Shown here: one piece after another, positions 20,901-32,220 of the stretch
Layout: each line of letters starts with the position of its first letter
Position numbering within the stretch: the stretch's first letter is position 1
Notes under the pieces: generated by a model
Seen by the model: the letters and a program-made list of their open reading frames with translations, nothing else
What the model was told of the DNA's origin: nothing
Databases searched by the model: none
NCBI RefSeq assembly: GCF_028583425.1
Contig: NC_072790.1
Location: forward strand, 156,234,397 to 156,298,396
From: Eublepharis macularius
Taxonomy: Eukaryota; Chordata; Lepidosauria; Squamata; Eublepharidae
Direction of reading: 5' to 3'
DNA length: 64,000 nt
Translations under genes and position numbers: made by a program

Positions 20901-23900
20901 CTGTGGTTTAAAATTAAACCAGGTTAATAATAATCAACTGGTTGCAGATGTAACGGTAATCATACTTAAAGCTAAACATGGGAGAGATGTGGCAGTCCAA
21001 GTGGGAGAGGGAAAGGAAGAGCTGGGAGGGGGGACACTTCTGATCTCTTAAACATAATTGAAAAGTACAGAAATGTTACATCTCTACCAAGATAAAGAGG
21101 TTAATGTGTGAACCAACTCTTAAAACAAAAAAATCTGGAACAAAATTTGGGGAATGATGCAATTAGTCTCAAAGCTCTGTGCTGCATTCCATATTTCAAT
21201 AAATGCAATCCTAAGCAGGTCTACTTAGAATCCTACTCAGATCTATTCAGTGGGGCTTACTCCCAGGAAAGGGTTCTTATATGTAAGTTTTACATATAAA
21301 AATATCAGATGTTAGTTGGAAAAATTAACAACACAGCTTGATAAATTATCTTCTGCAAAATGTGGAAAATTACCAGTGGAAATTATGGGTTGGATACAGT
21401 CTTCAGCGTTAAAGTCCTTGATTATCAATGCTTTAAGAATTAATTAATGGACTGCAACCTATTTGCTCTGACTCTTGATTACCAAGCCAAAAATTTCATT
21501 CTATTCTGATAAATATGTACTAAATATTTATTAAATGCATGGTTTTAAAAAAACAGGTTTGTTATCTACTATGAATCATGAACCTACCAATAGGATGAAT
21601 TTCTTTTAAAAAGTCAAATAAATCTATTTATTTATTTTATTTGACTGATATCCCACCCTCCCCACAAATGGGCTCAAGGCGACTCACATCATCAAACATA
21701 AGTAAATGGAAGAGATGTAACACATCATGTCATTTTATATTTTTAAAATAACTTTAAAAATAGCTATGCAATCATTAAAATTCTCTGGAGTATTAAAACA
21801 AATTCTTCTCAACAGTTTTGAAGTTGAGTTTTAATGTACATGTTTTAAGAATAGATTCAAACTGTCCCTACCTCTAGTTGTTTAAAAAGTCTTCTTGCCA
21901 CAATAAATACTGACTTCTTCAAGAACAATACTGACCAGAAATAACTAAAGCAAAATCTATCAAAAAAAAGTTTTGAAACCACATGCATACCTTTATCTCT
22001 CCCTTTATACTTGTTTCTCTTGAAGATATTTCCTTATCCTAATCTTGTTATTGGCCCATTACCCCACATCATCTTCATCTTCTAACTACCAGTTACAGAC
22101 TTCCTGTTTTTCAAGTACTTTTCTGATGTCTTTTCCACCATCAAATGTAAATATATCTGCATAAATTGCCTGCTTTTTCTGGTACTGAACTATCCTTCCT
22201 CTTGTTTACCAAGCATAGTCTGATTATTGCCTTTCCTTTGATCTATCAATAAATATTGTAGGTTTTTCTTTTGATACATTTCTTTCCTAATTCTGTCAAA
22301 GGCTGGTTTACACTTTATTGTTTTTTGTTCCTTAATTTTAACATTTTAACATATCAATTTTCTTAGTTCTGACCAGGCTCTGTGGCAAGAATATCCACAT
22401 CACTAGTCAATAGTTATTTTTGTGGACTTTTTACTGGCCTCCCTTTATCTTTGACATTTTTTTCTCTACTCAATGAGATAGTAAACAGTAAAAAAACTGC
22501 AAATTGTGATGTGAATATTTTTAGCAGGACAGTACATGTTTTATAGTCAATTTCAGACTGGTACCATCTTGGAAAATGCACAGGTTTTAATATGGCAGCT
22601 ACATCTAAATGGAAGCATTGAATTTTATTTTTGATTTTGAAAAATTACCATATTATATAAGATAATATGGATGGTATCCTTTCACAGTGAAGTATTCATT
22701 TGTGAACAATAGAATACTTTTTATTTTAATTTTGCAATAAATATTCTAATAGAGTCTAATATTTGTGTGTCTAACAATGTTATAAATACTTGGAATCAAA
22801 GGCAATAAGGCCAAAGCCACCACAATGCTTTCAGCTGGATTTTGTTTGGATGGTGACATTGAGAAATGATCTGTGTCTATATACTGGCTGTTCTTTATCC
22901 ACAATCAGTAGCTTCTGCTACCCAACAAAAAACTCTAATGAGGCCTCATGAAATGAAGATCATATTACCTTGGCCAGTCTTCTCACAGAAGTTAAATGGT
23001 ACAAAAATGTGCATTGTGTAGTATAATACAACTTTTTATCAAGTTGGAATGAGCAAGAAAAACAAAAGGCAGAATAGAAAGTTAATAATCAACAAACTGA
23101 CCTTCAGGTGTCAGAGGCAATGATCATCTTAAACTCTGTTCCTGGAGAGCAATAGCTGGGAAGGCCACTGCCTTCATTCCCTGTTTCTGGGCCTCTTAGA
23201 GGCACCACCACTGTGAAAATGTGCATGTTAGACTCTTGATCTGATTCAGCAGGGCTGTCCCTATATTCTTAGGTCCTGAGAGTTTGCTGGTAAAGGTGAT
23301 GTGTGCTTTTTCTGCTTGGGTTCAGTCTCACCTCATGCAACGTTATAACTTTATATGTGGAAAAGTTTGCCAGATAGTGTGCAGTTGCGCAACAAAGTAG
23401 CACATTTATTTCCAAATGGGAAAAAAACACAAACATTGTTTAGCTGTGTAGTGAGGTACGTTGTACTGAGTTAATACAATATATGGAAGATACTACAAAA
23501 AGGTCAGACAAACACACCCAGTATTCAAAATGAATAGAGGTCGGGAGCAACAAGTTAACACCCTCATAATGTACTTTTTCACACTTCCTGGAAACTTTTC
23601 ACACTATCCACAGATGCCAATGAATTTTTCATTACAAGACTATTGATTTATGACACATATATTGACAACATGGTGAAGTGTTCAGAGAAAATTACAGTGA
23701 ATTTCTCTAGCTCTGATTTGAGTTGCAAACTTACTAGAGAAGAGCTGCGCTTGTCAGCACTTGCAACAGACAATTTGAGAAAGTAGTCAAATGAGCATTG
23801 CTTGATGTAATGCATGATATTTTTATGGATCACGGATCAAAAATGAGGGTATTATTACTCAACCAACTCTTATATCACAGTTGATTTACAAAGTCATATG

Positions 23901-24190
23901 TTAATTAGAAGCACAGTGAAACACAAGTTTAACAGAGAACACCCTTTCCCCATGTTCTGTAGACATGATGAGAAAACATGAGAAAAAGGGAAATTGCAAT
24001 GAACTGCACCTGACGTCATATACATGCATGCCAGAAATCTCATAGTCTCTGTGACAATGTGCAAACATTCAGCTTAAGAAAGAAAAATGTGTTTGTCCAA
24101 CAAAGGTAAAGTAATCTTGACAGTGGGAGAACGTGACTACAACCCAAGCAGTGCAACAGCCGAAGAATCCCAAAGGCTCTGTCTGTGTAA
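18000..24190. other. Intergenic between SDCCAG8 and AKT3, mostly unannotated
   Basis: About 6.2 kb of AT-rich DNA with no convincing gene. Three fragments resemble dispersed squamate repeats: 18390-18510 (SINE-like tail ending GGGGATAAATG), 21200-21263 (see separate entry) and 21620-21700 (reverse SINE tail with TATTTATTTTATTTGACTG). Confidence 0.45.
21200..21265. repeat. Dispersed repeat fragment, shared with 40095-40190
   Basis: The words GCAATCCTAAGCAG and GGGGCTTACTCCCAGG match a dispersed repeat of which a better copy lies at 40095-40190. Family name not known to me. Confidence 0.4.
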
Positions 24191-24194
24191 TATG

Positions 24195-24860
24195 TAAAAA
24201 TGTTAAAGTAGTCATGCTGGATCAGACTAATAGTCCATCTACTCAAGCATCCTGCTTCCAGCATTGGCCAGACAGATGCCACAGGGAAATCACAAGTAGA
24301 ACCTGCTCACATCTTTTAACTTGCTGACAGTCCGCTAATAGCTCCCAGAGTCACCATTGCTCCCCTCTCTTCACTATGAAAACTGTCCATTTATTCCTAT
24401 CCTCTACATTTATGTCAAACCTTTGGTGCAGCACCTTGCCAAATGCTTTTGGGAAGTCCAAGTATGTGTGTGTCTATTGGGAAACTCTTTCTACATGCTT
24501 GTTGACATATTCAAAGAATTTTAAGAGGCTGGTGCGGCAGAAGCTATGCTGATACATCATCAAATCCTATTATTCTATGTGTATAACTATTCATTATTTA
24601 ATAATTCTTTCTACGAATTTACCAGGGATAAAACTAAACAGTCTATAGTTTCCCAGGTCATACCTATATTCCTTTTTAAAGATCTGTGTACTGTTGGCTA
24701 TTTTCCAGTCTTCCAGCACAGATGACAAATTTTATATTTATGTCACATCAGCAATTCCATTTTTTAGATATTTAAGAACTCTTGGTTTTATGCAGTCTAG
24801 ACCCAATGATTTGTTAATTTTTAATTATTCCACCAATTAACTTACGAATCTTCTGGAAAT
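24195..24860 (-). pseudogene. CR1-like LINE fragment, antisense
   Basis: Read on the minus strand, the segment gives EDWKIANSTQIFKK (near 24715-24670), NYRLF and then YLDFPKAFGKVLHQRF (near 24470-24420). These correspond to the CR1 RT block with IFKKG, NYRP and LDFSKAFDKVPH. Toward low coordinates it continues into a CR1-type 3' UTR, recognisable as the inverse of a sequence with GTCTGATCCAGCATG at about 24214-24228. Numerous indels make it a fossil. The strand is minus, opposite to the CR1 copy at 12901. Confidence 0.7.
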
Positions 24861-26628
24861 GAGAAATTATCAGTAATGTTATTGGGCAGAACAGACCACT
24901 ATGTAACACGTGACAGCGTAACTGATGGTGTAATGCACCTAATATCCCAGTTTCATGATAAACATGTCAGAAAACACAATTCTATTTTCTTGAAGACTTC
25001 ATTAATTTATATTAGAAATATGTGCTACATTATTTATATATTCCATCCTAATTTGCAAATTGCATTTTAAAAGCAGGATACTTTACTAAGGTCTTTATTT
25101 GTGAACCGTTGAAAGCCAGTTTTGTGAACTGTTGAATTGTTTTTGAAAGCTGTGAACTGTTTTGTGAAAGCCAATTTGTGAACCAATGAAAGCCAGTATA
25201 GAATTTTCTTTTAGTGAGGGGGGTCCATTATGTTAGTACGCTGACCTCAAAAACCAGGAAAATGCCACCATATGTATTGTCAAATGTAATATGGTAGACA
25301 AATATTCTTTTTTTCACGGCTACCATCTTGCAGTCTCTGAACTTGCCACAAATCAAATATGAAGCCAATATCCAGCAAAACAAGGATTTATCTTAATTAG
25401 CAGTTTGTCATTAACAGTAACTTTAACATTAATCTTCTTGTTCTATCCTAGCCTTGCACACTAACTTGTCATTCTTCTCGCCCATAACTTTCATTGGGCA
25501 TCCTGTACTTCATTCTTTAACTTGTTTGGCCCATGAACACATCAAATGACCTCCTAAAATAAATTTGCTGTGTTCTTACAATTCCTGTTTGTCCTTTTTA
25601 AAAACTGCCTTTTATTTAACCTTCTCCTGGACTGCCTTTCCCATTTTTAGCTTCCATCTGCCTACAACCCCAATTGTGTTCTTGTCTACCTTTCTGACTC
25701 TTCTATCTCTTTCCCTCATCTTTCTAGCACTGTGAACCTTCTGGATAGGGACTATCTTGCCTATAATGAACACTTCATAAAAATGTTTTTGCCATGGCAT
25801 CTTCAATATATTCAGAGAGGAGGAATCTCTACATATCACAGCAATAAAATATATTAAATCTCTAATTTAAAATCACTCAGCATTACCTTGCAACACCTGT
25901 ATGATGAGACACTATACACTTAAGTGGCACACTTTTAGAACTGCTTTTATATGTGCTGAGATTCTTACATTTCTAAACAGTATCACAAGATTGCTCAAAT
26001 TTGCAATTACAAAGATACTTCATTTTTATATATAATTTTCATGGGATGCTTTTATCCTAAAAGTAACAGAAAAAACTAAAATCTCCCTTGTTGTAACCTT
26101 TATACATGTTTGCACTTCAGGAAAAAAAGCAGTAACAATAAACACGTAAGTAGCAGATTGACATAGTGTTTTATTTAAACTGTCTGTCCGAAGGAAAAAT
26201 AATGTGCATCCCTATCATATAGGTGTAAAAATACTAAATATGTACAGTGTACAAAAAAGGTTGGAGTTATTTCATATCCTCATGGGTCATATACTTAAGG
26301 AAATAAACAGTTTGAGCATGACCAACAGTAATACGGTTTCTTGGGTTTGTACTTGTGTCTGCTTAATACCCTTAACCATATGACTAGATCTGTCGTGGGT
26401 CTAATGAAAGAACTAGCAAGGTCAAGAAATTTCACAAACTCTAAAGCTACAAGGAGGTAATTCAATCACCAATTTAGAGTTTTTATTTAAATAAATACTA
26501 TACATTTCATGCTTGCCTGTAATGCACTACCAGGAGCAAGATAAGGAAATTCTACTGTAGACAGTATAAACAGTAGCAGCAAAGTGTGTACACTGAGGTG
26601 TAATATAGAGACCCTGCAGCTAGTAAGG
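24861..26628. other. Intergenic, no recognised feature
   Basis: AT-rich unique sequence. A small tandem of GTGAACTGTT / GAAAGCCA words lies at about 25100-25195. Nothing else supported. Confidence 0.45.
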
Positions 26629-26716
26629 AAAATCCTTATGTATTGTCTGTCGCATCCAGACAAGAATAAAAGAACATGAAAGACACTGCAGACTTGGCCA
26701 TCCAGAAAAATCAGCA

Positions 26717-26931
26717 GTGGCTGAACATAGTCTAACTCAAACAGGACACAGTATCCTATTCCAGGACACTAAAATTCTGGACAACACTTCCAACTACTTC
26801 GTCAGATTGCACAGGGAAGCCTTTGAAATTCATAAGCGTAAGCACAATTTCAACAGGAAAGAAGGGAGTTTAAGAATGAATAGAGCATGGTTTCCAGTCC
26901 TGAAAAACACCAGGCTAACAAAATACTCTAC
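26717..26931 (+). pseudogene. PLE GIY-YIG C-terminal fragment (forward segment)
   Basis: Reads MAEHSLTQTGHSILFQDTKI and continues to RMNRAWFPVLKNTRLTK, matching residues after the GIY-YIG motif in the copy at 3600-3830. The open frame then runs over the central 13-bp target copy into the next, oppositely oriented segment, so its last about 35 residues are not PLE protein. Confidence 0.8.
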
Positions 26932-26944
26932 AAAATCCTTATGT

Positions 26945-27320
26945 TTTTCAGGCCTGGTGTTTTTCAGGACTGGAAACCATGCTGTATTCATTCTTAAAGT
27001 CTCTTCTTTCCTGTTGAAATTGTGCTTACGCTTATGAATTTCAATGGCTTCCCTGTGCAATCTGACGAAGTAGTTGGAAGTGTTGTCCAGTATTTTAGTG
27101 TCCTGGAATAGGATACTGTGTGCTGTTTGAGTTAGACTATGTTCAGCCACTGCTGATTTTTCCGGATGGCCAAGTCTGCAGTGTCTTTCATGTTCTTTTA
27201 TTCTTGTCTGGATGCTATGCTGTGTGGTCCCGATGTAAACTTGTCCACAGCTGCAGGGTATGCGGTATACTCGTGCAGAGGTGAGGGGGTCTCTACTGTC
27301 TTTTGCTGATCATAGCATCA
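26945..27320 (-). pseudogene. PLE GIY-YIG fragment (reverse segment)
   Basis: On the minus strand it encodes the nuclease core and what follows, including SIQTRIKEHERHC, AEHSLTQTAHSILFQDTK and LRMNTAWFPVLKNTR. The nucleotides around 27235-27245 restore Gly in the YIG position, unlike the 234-4137 copies. Truncated at both ends. Confidence 0.8.
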
Positions 27321-27327
27321 TACCTTA

Positions 27328-27751
27328 AGAGACTTTAAGAATGAATAAAGCATTGTTTCCAGTTCTGAAAAACACCAGGCTAACAAAATACTCTATACCC
27401 AACAATAGCCCTGCAGAGAAGATTAGCATATCAAGCACCAATCCATATGCAAAAGAACCTCCTCAGGATACAGTGAAGCCTCCCGCCATTAGCATCCCAC
27501 ACCCTGGGAAACTCTTACAGGATGACTCAGCCCAACCCCACCGTTCTGAGTAGATATAAATGACCTGCCAACATCTTTTCCACACTGTGACACTGAGAGA
27601 TCTCTGTCTTTTGGTGCTACACCTCTGAAGATGCCAGTCACAGCTGCTGGCGAAACGTCAGGAACTACAATGCCAAGACCATGGCTATACAGCCCGGAAA
27701 ATCCACAACAACCATTGTTCTCCGGCTGTGAAAGCCTTCGACAATACATTG
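27328..27751 (+). pseudogene. PLE 3' coding end and pseudo-LTR (forward segment)
   Basis: Contains the last about 70 codons of the PLE ORF (ALFPVLKNTRLTKYSIPNNS ... LLQDDSAQPHRSE, stop TAG at 27551-27553), the spacer, and a fuller pseudo-LTR than at 4037-4137, ending GAAAGCCTTCGACAATACAT. The right edge meets the third 13-bp target copy. Confidence 0.82.
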
Positions 27752-28572
27752 AAAATCCTTATGTTTGTACTCTAGGAGAAACACATGGCCCGTGCAAGAA
27801 CTGACAGCTTCAAGCAGCAAACAAAGAAAGGTGTTTTTAAAAAAAACACCGGATACTGTATAAACAACAGAAAAGTACTGGAAGAATCATTAGTGTAGAA
27901 AGCAAAGCAATTGCCAAAATATAAACACAAATGACCTATTTCTTCAAAGACAGTGGCAGTACAAGAGGGCACATCGCATGTCTTGGAAACCAGTACAAGC
28001 TGGAGTCAAGAAGTCTGAAATGTAGTATGTTTTTAAAAATTCTTTTCTCAAGATCTAGCCAAGATCTAGAGAGAGCTGTAGGGAAGCAGAAGAGATCTCT
28101 TGGCCATAGCTCTATTTTATTTCTCTATTTTTAAAATGCTGAGAGCATACCTTGAAAATACCATTGTCTAAACTCCCAAAGGTCATTTCATATATGGACT
28201 TGAACTTGTGTAGGGTTTCTTTGCCTCATGTCAGTTGAATTTACTTTTAAAGACCAATGTGAAACAAAATGACAAAATTGTGTGGACAACAATACCTAAG
28301 TAAATGCAGGAAGGTGACATGTTTACAGCTACCTTAACATTTTCTATTCAATGTAACATGTCTTACTGCATCCATGGCATGTTACAATGTCTTTCTCCAT
28401 TTCTGGGGGTATTTTTAATTTTTAGCATTAAGTATTTTGGATCCTTCATGAGATAGGAAAGATATTCTGAGCAGAACAAAGTTTACATTTGACATAGTAT
28501 AACTCACGTCCTTTGTGGTCTAGGAGCATGTACAACTTTGTGGCCAAATTTATGATAGAGAGGTTATTTGAT

Positions 28573-28586
28573 TGGGATTTTTTTTG
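28573..28586. repeat. Target duplication, left of palindromic insertion
   Basis: TGGGATTTTTTTTG, exactly repeated at 29205-29218. Confidence 0.8.
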
Positions 28587-29204
28587 TATAATTACAATGA
28601 GGGAAAGTGGTCCCCAATACACACTAAACAAAGGAGGAAATTCCTAAGAGACCACTAATACAATAATAAAGACTGTCTCAGTATCAATGAATACAATTTA
28701 TAGGTCAAACCAAGTATACCAATATTTTGGTCAAAACATATATAATAATGTAATATCCTTCTACTACAATAGAACAATGGTTTGTTCATATCACAACCAG
28801 AGCCTTTGGAGAAATTGTATTACAAGTCAATTTCCACAATGTCCCTTTCAAGTAAGTATCGATCATCTGTTGATATTCAATACGTGTTACTTTGAGATAT
28901 TTTTTGTGTTTTAAGGCAGGATTTTTGCTGACATCCAACGATGGGCGAGTATGCTCCAGGAGGAAAAATTCCCAAATCTCCTGGACATTGTGGAAAGTGA
29001 CTCTTAATACAATTTCTCCAAAGGTTCTGGTTGTGATATGAACAAACCATTGTTCTATTGCAGTAGAAGGATATTACATTATTATATACGGTTTGGCCAA
29101 AATATTGGTATACTTGGTTTGACCTATAAATTGTATTAATTGATACTGAGACAGTCTTTATTATTGTATTAGTGGTCTCTTAGGAATTTCTTCCTTTGTT
29201 TAGT
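28587..29204. mobile_element. Palindromic (snapback) insertion of unknown family, 618 bp
   Basis: Flanked by a perfect 14-bp duplication TGGGATTTTTTTTG (28573-28586 and 29205-29218). The left arm (about 28622-28845) and right arm (about 28985-29204) are near-perfect inverted copies of about 220 bp around a 140-bp spacer. The first 35 bases (28587-28621) have no partner. A 14-bp duplication and an unequal inverted arrangement resemble the PLE insertions in this window more than a DNA transposon. There is no coding capacity, and no family could be recognised. Confidence 0.8.
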
Positions 29205-29218
29205 GGGATTTTTTTTGG
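29205..29218. repeat. Target duplication, right of palindromic insertion
   Basis: Exact partner of 28573-28586; a 5S-derived SINE begins directly after it. Confidence 0.8.
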
Positions 29219-29400
29219 CCATTGAGTCACAAGGTTTTCAAGATAAGATGCCTTCAGAGGTGGTTTGCGATTGCCTGCCACTGTATATCAACCCTAGACT
29301 TCTTTGGTGGTCTCCCAGGACGTCCCTGCTTAGCTTCTGAGATCTGATGAGACTGGGCTATCCTGGGTTATCCAGGCTATCTGTGATCAGGGCTGGGAGA
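29219..29400 (-). mobile_element. 5S rRNA-derived SINE (Sauria type)
   Basis: On the minus strand the head contains CTCATCAGATCTCAGAAGCT and AAGCAGGG, the internal promoter region of 5S rRNA. The body has TGGCAGGCAATCGCAAACCA and the tail has an L2-like AAAACCTTGTGACTCAATGG. A 5S head with an LINE-derived tail is typical of amniote 5S-SINEs common in lizards. Diverged and not a functional 5S gene. Confidence 0.8.
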
Positions 29401-29674
29401 ATCTACAGAATCAAAATTTCTAAGGGTTCATCCTCTGTGGTATGATAGGCTTGTGGTTTTCCTAGCCCACCCCTCCCTGCTCTCATGTCCAGATCCCTGG
29501 TTGATGAACATTTTTTTAAAAAAAGTAGCATCAATGGGATTAGGTATCATTAGAAAACCACTTTCTCTTATGAATGTAATGCAGACAGAGATGAAGGTCA
29601 CAGGGACTGTTACAAAGTTAACTGTAGATAGATCACTGTTTTGTAATGTCATAGTCACTTCTAGATCTCCAGAT

Positions 29675-30483
29675 TAGAGATGGGCATGAAACAGGAAAAA
29701 ACAAACCCTGCATTTCATGGTTTATCATGTTACATGAACCATGAACTTTCACGAAATTGTCCAGTTTCACAAAACGATTCGTTAGGTTCACGATTTGTCA
29801 GATCCCAGTGCCCTAGAACAGCCCCCTTCATACCCAGAGATGCCAAACTTACAAGGAAACTTCAAAGGCACCCTCACCCAACAACCTTCCCAGCGAGGAC
29901 AAGAGCAGAAAATAAGAGAGTATTTTCAGTCTCTTTTGAAGCAGCAGCAAATCCAACCAAAAGCTCTCAAATCCACTCTCAATCCAAATCCCAGCAACAG
30001 CTCCTCCCTCTCCCTCTGTCTACTGGAACTGAAAGCAGGAGGCACAGAGCTGTGTCATATATAAGAAATGCTCAGAGCTCTCTGGTTGGCAGACAGACCT
30101 GCCTAACACGGTTTAGAGGGATGAGGTTGGTCTTCCCATGGCTACAGAAGGCCCATCTCCCCCCCTGCTCGTTGCTCTTATAGAACAGAATGGGAGATCT
30201 CAGGTTGGCATGGAAAGCTGCCTATCACGATTATGTAGGCTAACACTGGGGTTTCCATGACAACAAAAGGTCTACAGACATTCCGGGCTTATGTTGCCTA
30301 GTGAATCAATGGATCAGCGCCAGCCTGTCTGGAATCATGAAGCATTCACGAATCAAACTAATTGGCCCCAAAAGTCGTGGATTTCATGAAAAACGTGGCC
30401 CCACGAAACGTGTTTTCGCGATACATGAATAGACCAGATTCATCACAAAATTTGATTTGTATTTTAACTCATGCCCATGCCTA
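29675..30483. mobile_element. Non-autonomous hAT transposon, 809 bp
   Basis: Target duplication CTCCAGAT (29667-29674) and CTTCAGAT (30484-30491) with one mismatch. The ends are TAGAGATGGGCATGAAAC and the reverse complement of TAGGCATGGGCATGAG. It belongs with the 5429-6282 element by its TAGAGATGGGCA terminus. The 167-codon open frame at 29680-30183 starts inside the terminal repeat and shows no transposase motifs. Confidence 0.83.
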
Positions 30484-30491
30484 CTTCAGAT

Positions 30492-32220
30492 TTTTGTGAG
30501 ACTTTTGGAAAGTTATGTTTTCAGTGATGTGATATAGCTGATGTTCAAACAGAATGGAAAAATGCATGAACCAAGTAAAAAGAAAGCTATGACACATCTT
30601 GCATGGTCTTTGCAAGCAAGTACCCACTAACAATGAGACCAATATCTTATGCTACCAGCAAAGGTTATACTGCATAGCAGTAATAGGTAGTATATATGGC
30701 TATGGTGCAAGTTCTTGACAAGCCAGAAACTATTTAGAACATAACCCTAACTACAGTTATATCTTTGTAGTCAGTTAAAAGTTCTGCCCAGTAAACTGAA
30801 AGGTGAGCTAACGACATGCCTTGCAGAGAAAATGCTTCAGCTTGAATATTGCTGATTAGTGCAAAGAGGCCATTGCCTTGCACTGTTTAGTTGAATTTCT
30901 TCATAGTTCTCTTGAAGAGACAGATACTAGTTCTCCTGAATGCCTTTAGTGTCACAGAGACAGGTGCTACTTAAATCCATTTTTTCACAAGACACAGATG
31001 TTTTAGTGCTTCCTGAGTATTATCCAAGACTACCATAAAATTGTTCTTCTGCTTGTTGGTAGTATATATATCTTATATCACTAAAAATTACTGCTAGGTT
31101 TCTGTGATCTTTCAGGATATTATAAAAGGCTGTTTGGAATAATTAAATTATCTCATTGGAAGGCATCTGATTCTGCATCTGAGAATACTCTTCTTGCTCT
31201 GAAGGTGCTAGGAACAGCTAGAAGTGTTATTTATAAATTCTCCAGAAAGACAATCATACACTAGCTGAAGAGCCAAATCATTACCTGTGTGACTCTTTGT
31301 TGAGAGAAGAATCCAAATAGAGCCCCTGGGGATGGGCGGTATATAAATAGAAATATAAATAAATAAATAAATAAATAAATAAGCAAACAATGAGGAAAAA
31401 CTGCTACTAACTATGGGTTCATTATATGACTGCAAACAGAACCGCTTAGGATTGCTTCATATGTGTGGTCAAACCCCAAGTTTGGAAGACGTATGATAAG
31501 GACTACAATCAAGCTAAACGGGCATGGCCATTATATCAATGGGAGATTTTCTGTGAACTATATGTATGCCACTTTGAGTTCCATGGTGAAAATGTGAAAT
31601 ATAAATGTAATTATGAGTTTTTTAAATTTTATTGCAGAGTGAAATCACTTATAATGGTAGAGCACATCCACAATTGGCTTTTCTCAGATGTGGATGGTTC
31701 TTGGGGAATCAACTGATTACACCAATTCCGTGCAACATTCTATGTGCTCCCCAGTCAATCCTTAGCTAGTCAAAAAGCCTTGCGCACAGGTATGCAGTTG
31801 CAGTGCAAATGAGAATCACTGTGGCATGTCTTGTAACAGAGTACTAGATGGGGATAACACCAACGATTATTTCAATTAACCTTTGTACTTCTTACTTCCA
31901 TTGAATTAGAAAGCATCAATATTATTGTATGTAAGGAACAATTAATGTATGTGTGGTATTCCTTACATATTGCACATAGTGGCCTTTTTAAAATTTCTGA
32001 AATCAGCAATTTGATGATGAAGGGAAATTGAAGAAAAGTAAGTGCAGCCTTGAATAAATAGGTGGGACTTCAGTTTTTTGAAAAGTACACTTTGGGACTG
32101 CTGTGGAAATCACATACACAGGACCTATTTATAAATGCAGTTCCTCATCCAACTCGGCATGTGAGTATATAAGCTTGCTTCTGCCCATTTATAGCCCCAA
32201 ATTAAATTGGGGCAATAATG
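30492..32220. other. Intergenic or distal AKT3 3' UTR
   Basis: AT-rich, mostly unique. The only repeat is at 31297-31385, a SINE tail (GGGCGGTATATAAATAG followed by a (AAAT)n run). Confidence 0.45.
31320..31385 (+). repeat. SINE tail with (AAAT)n
   Basis: GGGGATGGGCGGTATATAAA followed by AAAT repeats is the usual 3' end of squamate tRNA-type SINEs. The rest of the element is not recognisable upstream. Confidence 0.6.

Larger units (their letters stand above)
26629..27764. mobile_element. Second Penelope-like locus: composite snapback with three target copies
   Basis: Three segments of the PLE 3' region are joined: forward (26642-26931), reverse (about 26945-27320) and forward (about 27328-27751). 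The last includes the stop and pseudo-LTR. The 13-bp word AAAATCCTTATGT occurs exactly at the left edge (26629-26641), between segments one and two (26932-26944), and at the right edge (27752-27764). Segment two carries an intact YIG codon (GGG at the position that is AGG in the 234-4137 copy), so it comes from a different parent copy. No RT domain is present. Confidence 0.85.

Noticed and set aside
29219..29400. 5S rRNA gene
   Set aside because: Only the central 5S promoter part is present and diverged, attached to a SINE body and L2-like tail.
29680..30183. 167-codon open frame as a transposase
   Set aside because: It begins in the hAT terminal repeat and lacks any DDE or hAT dimerisation-like sequence.
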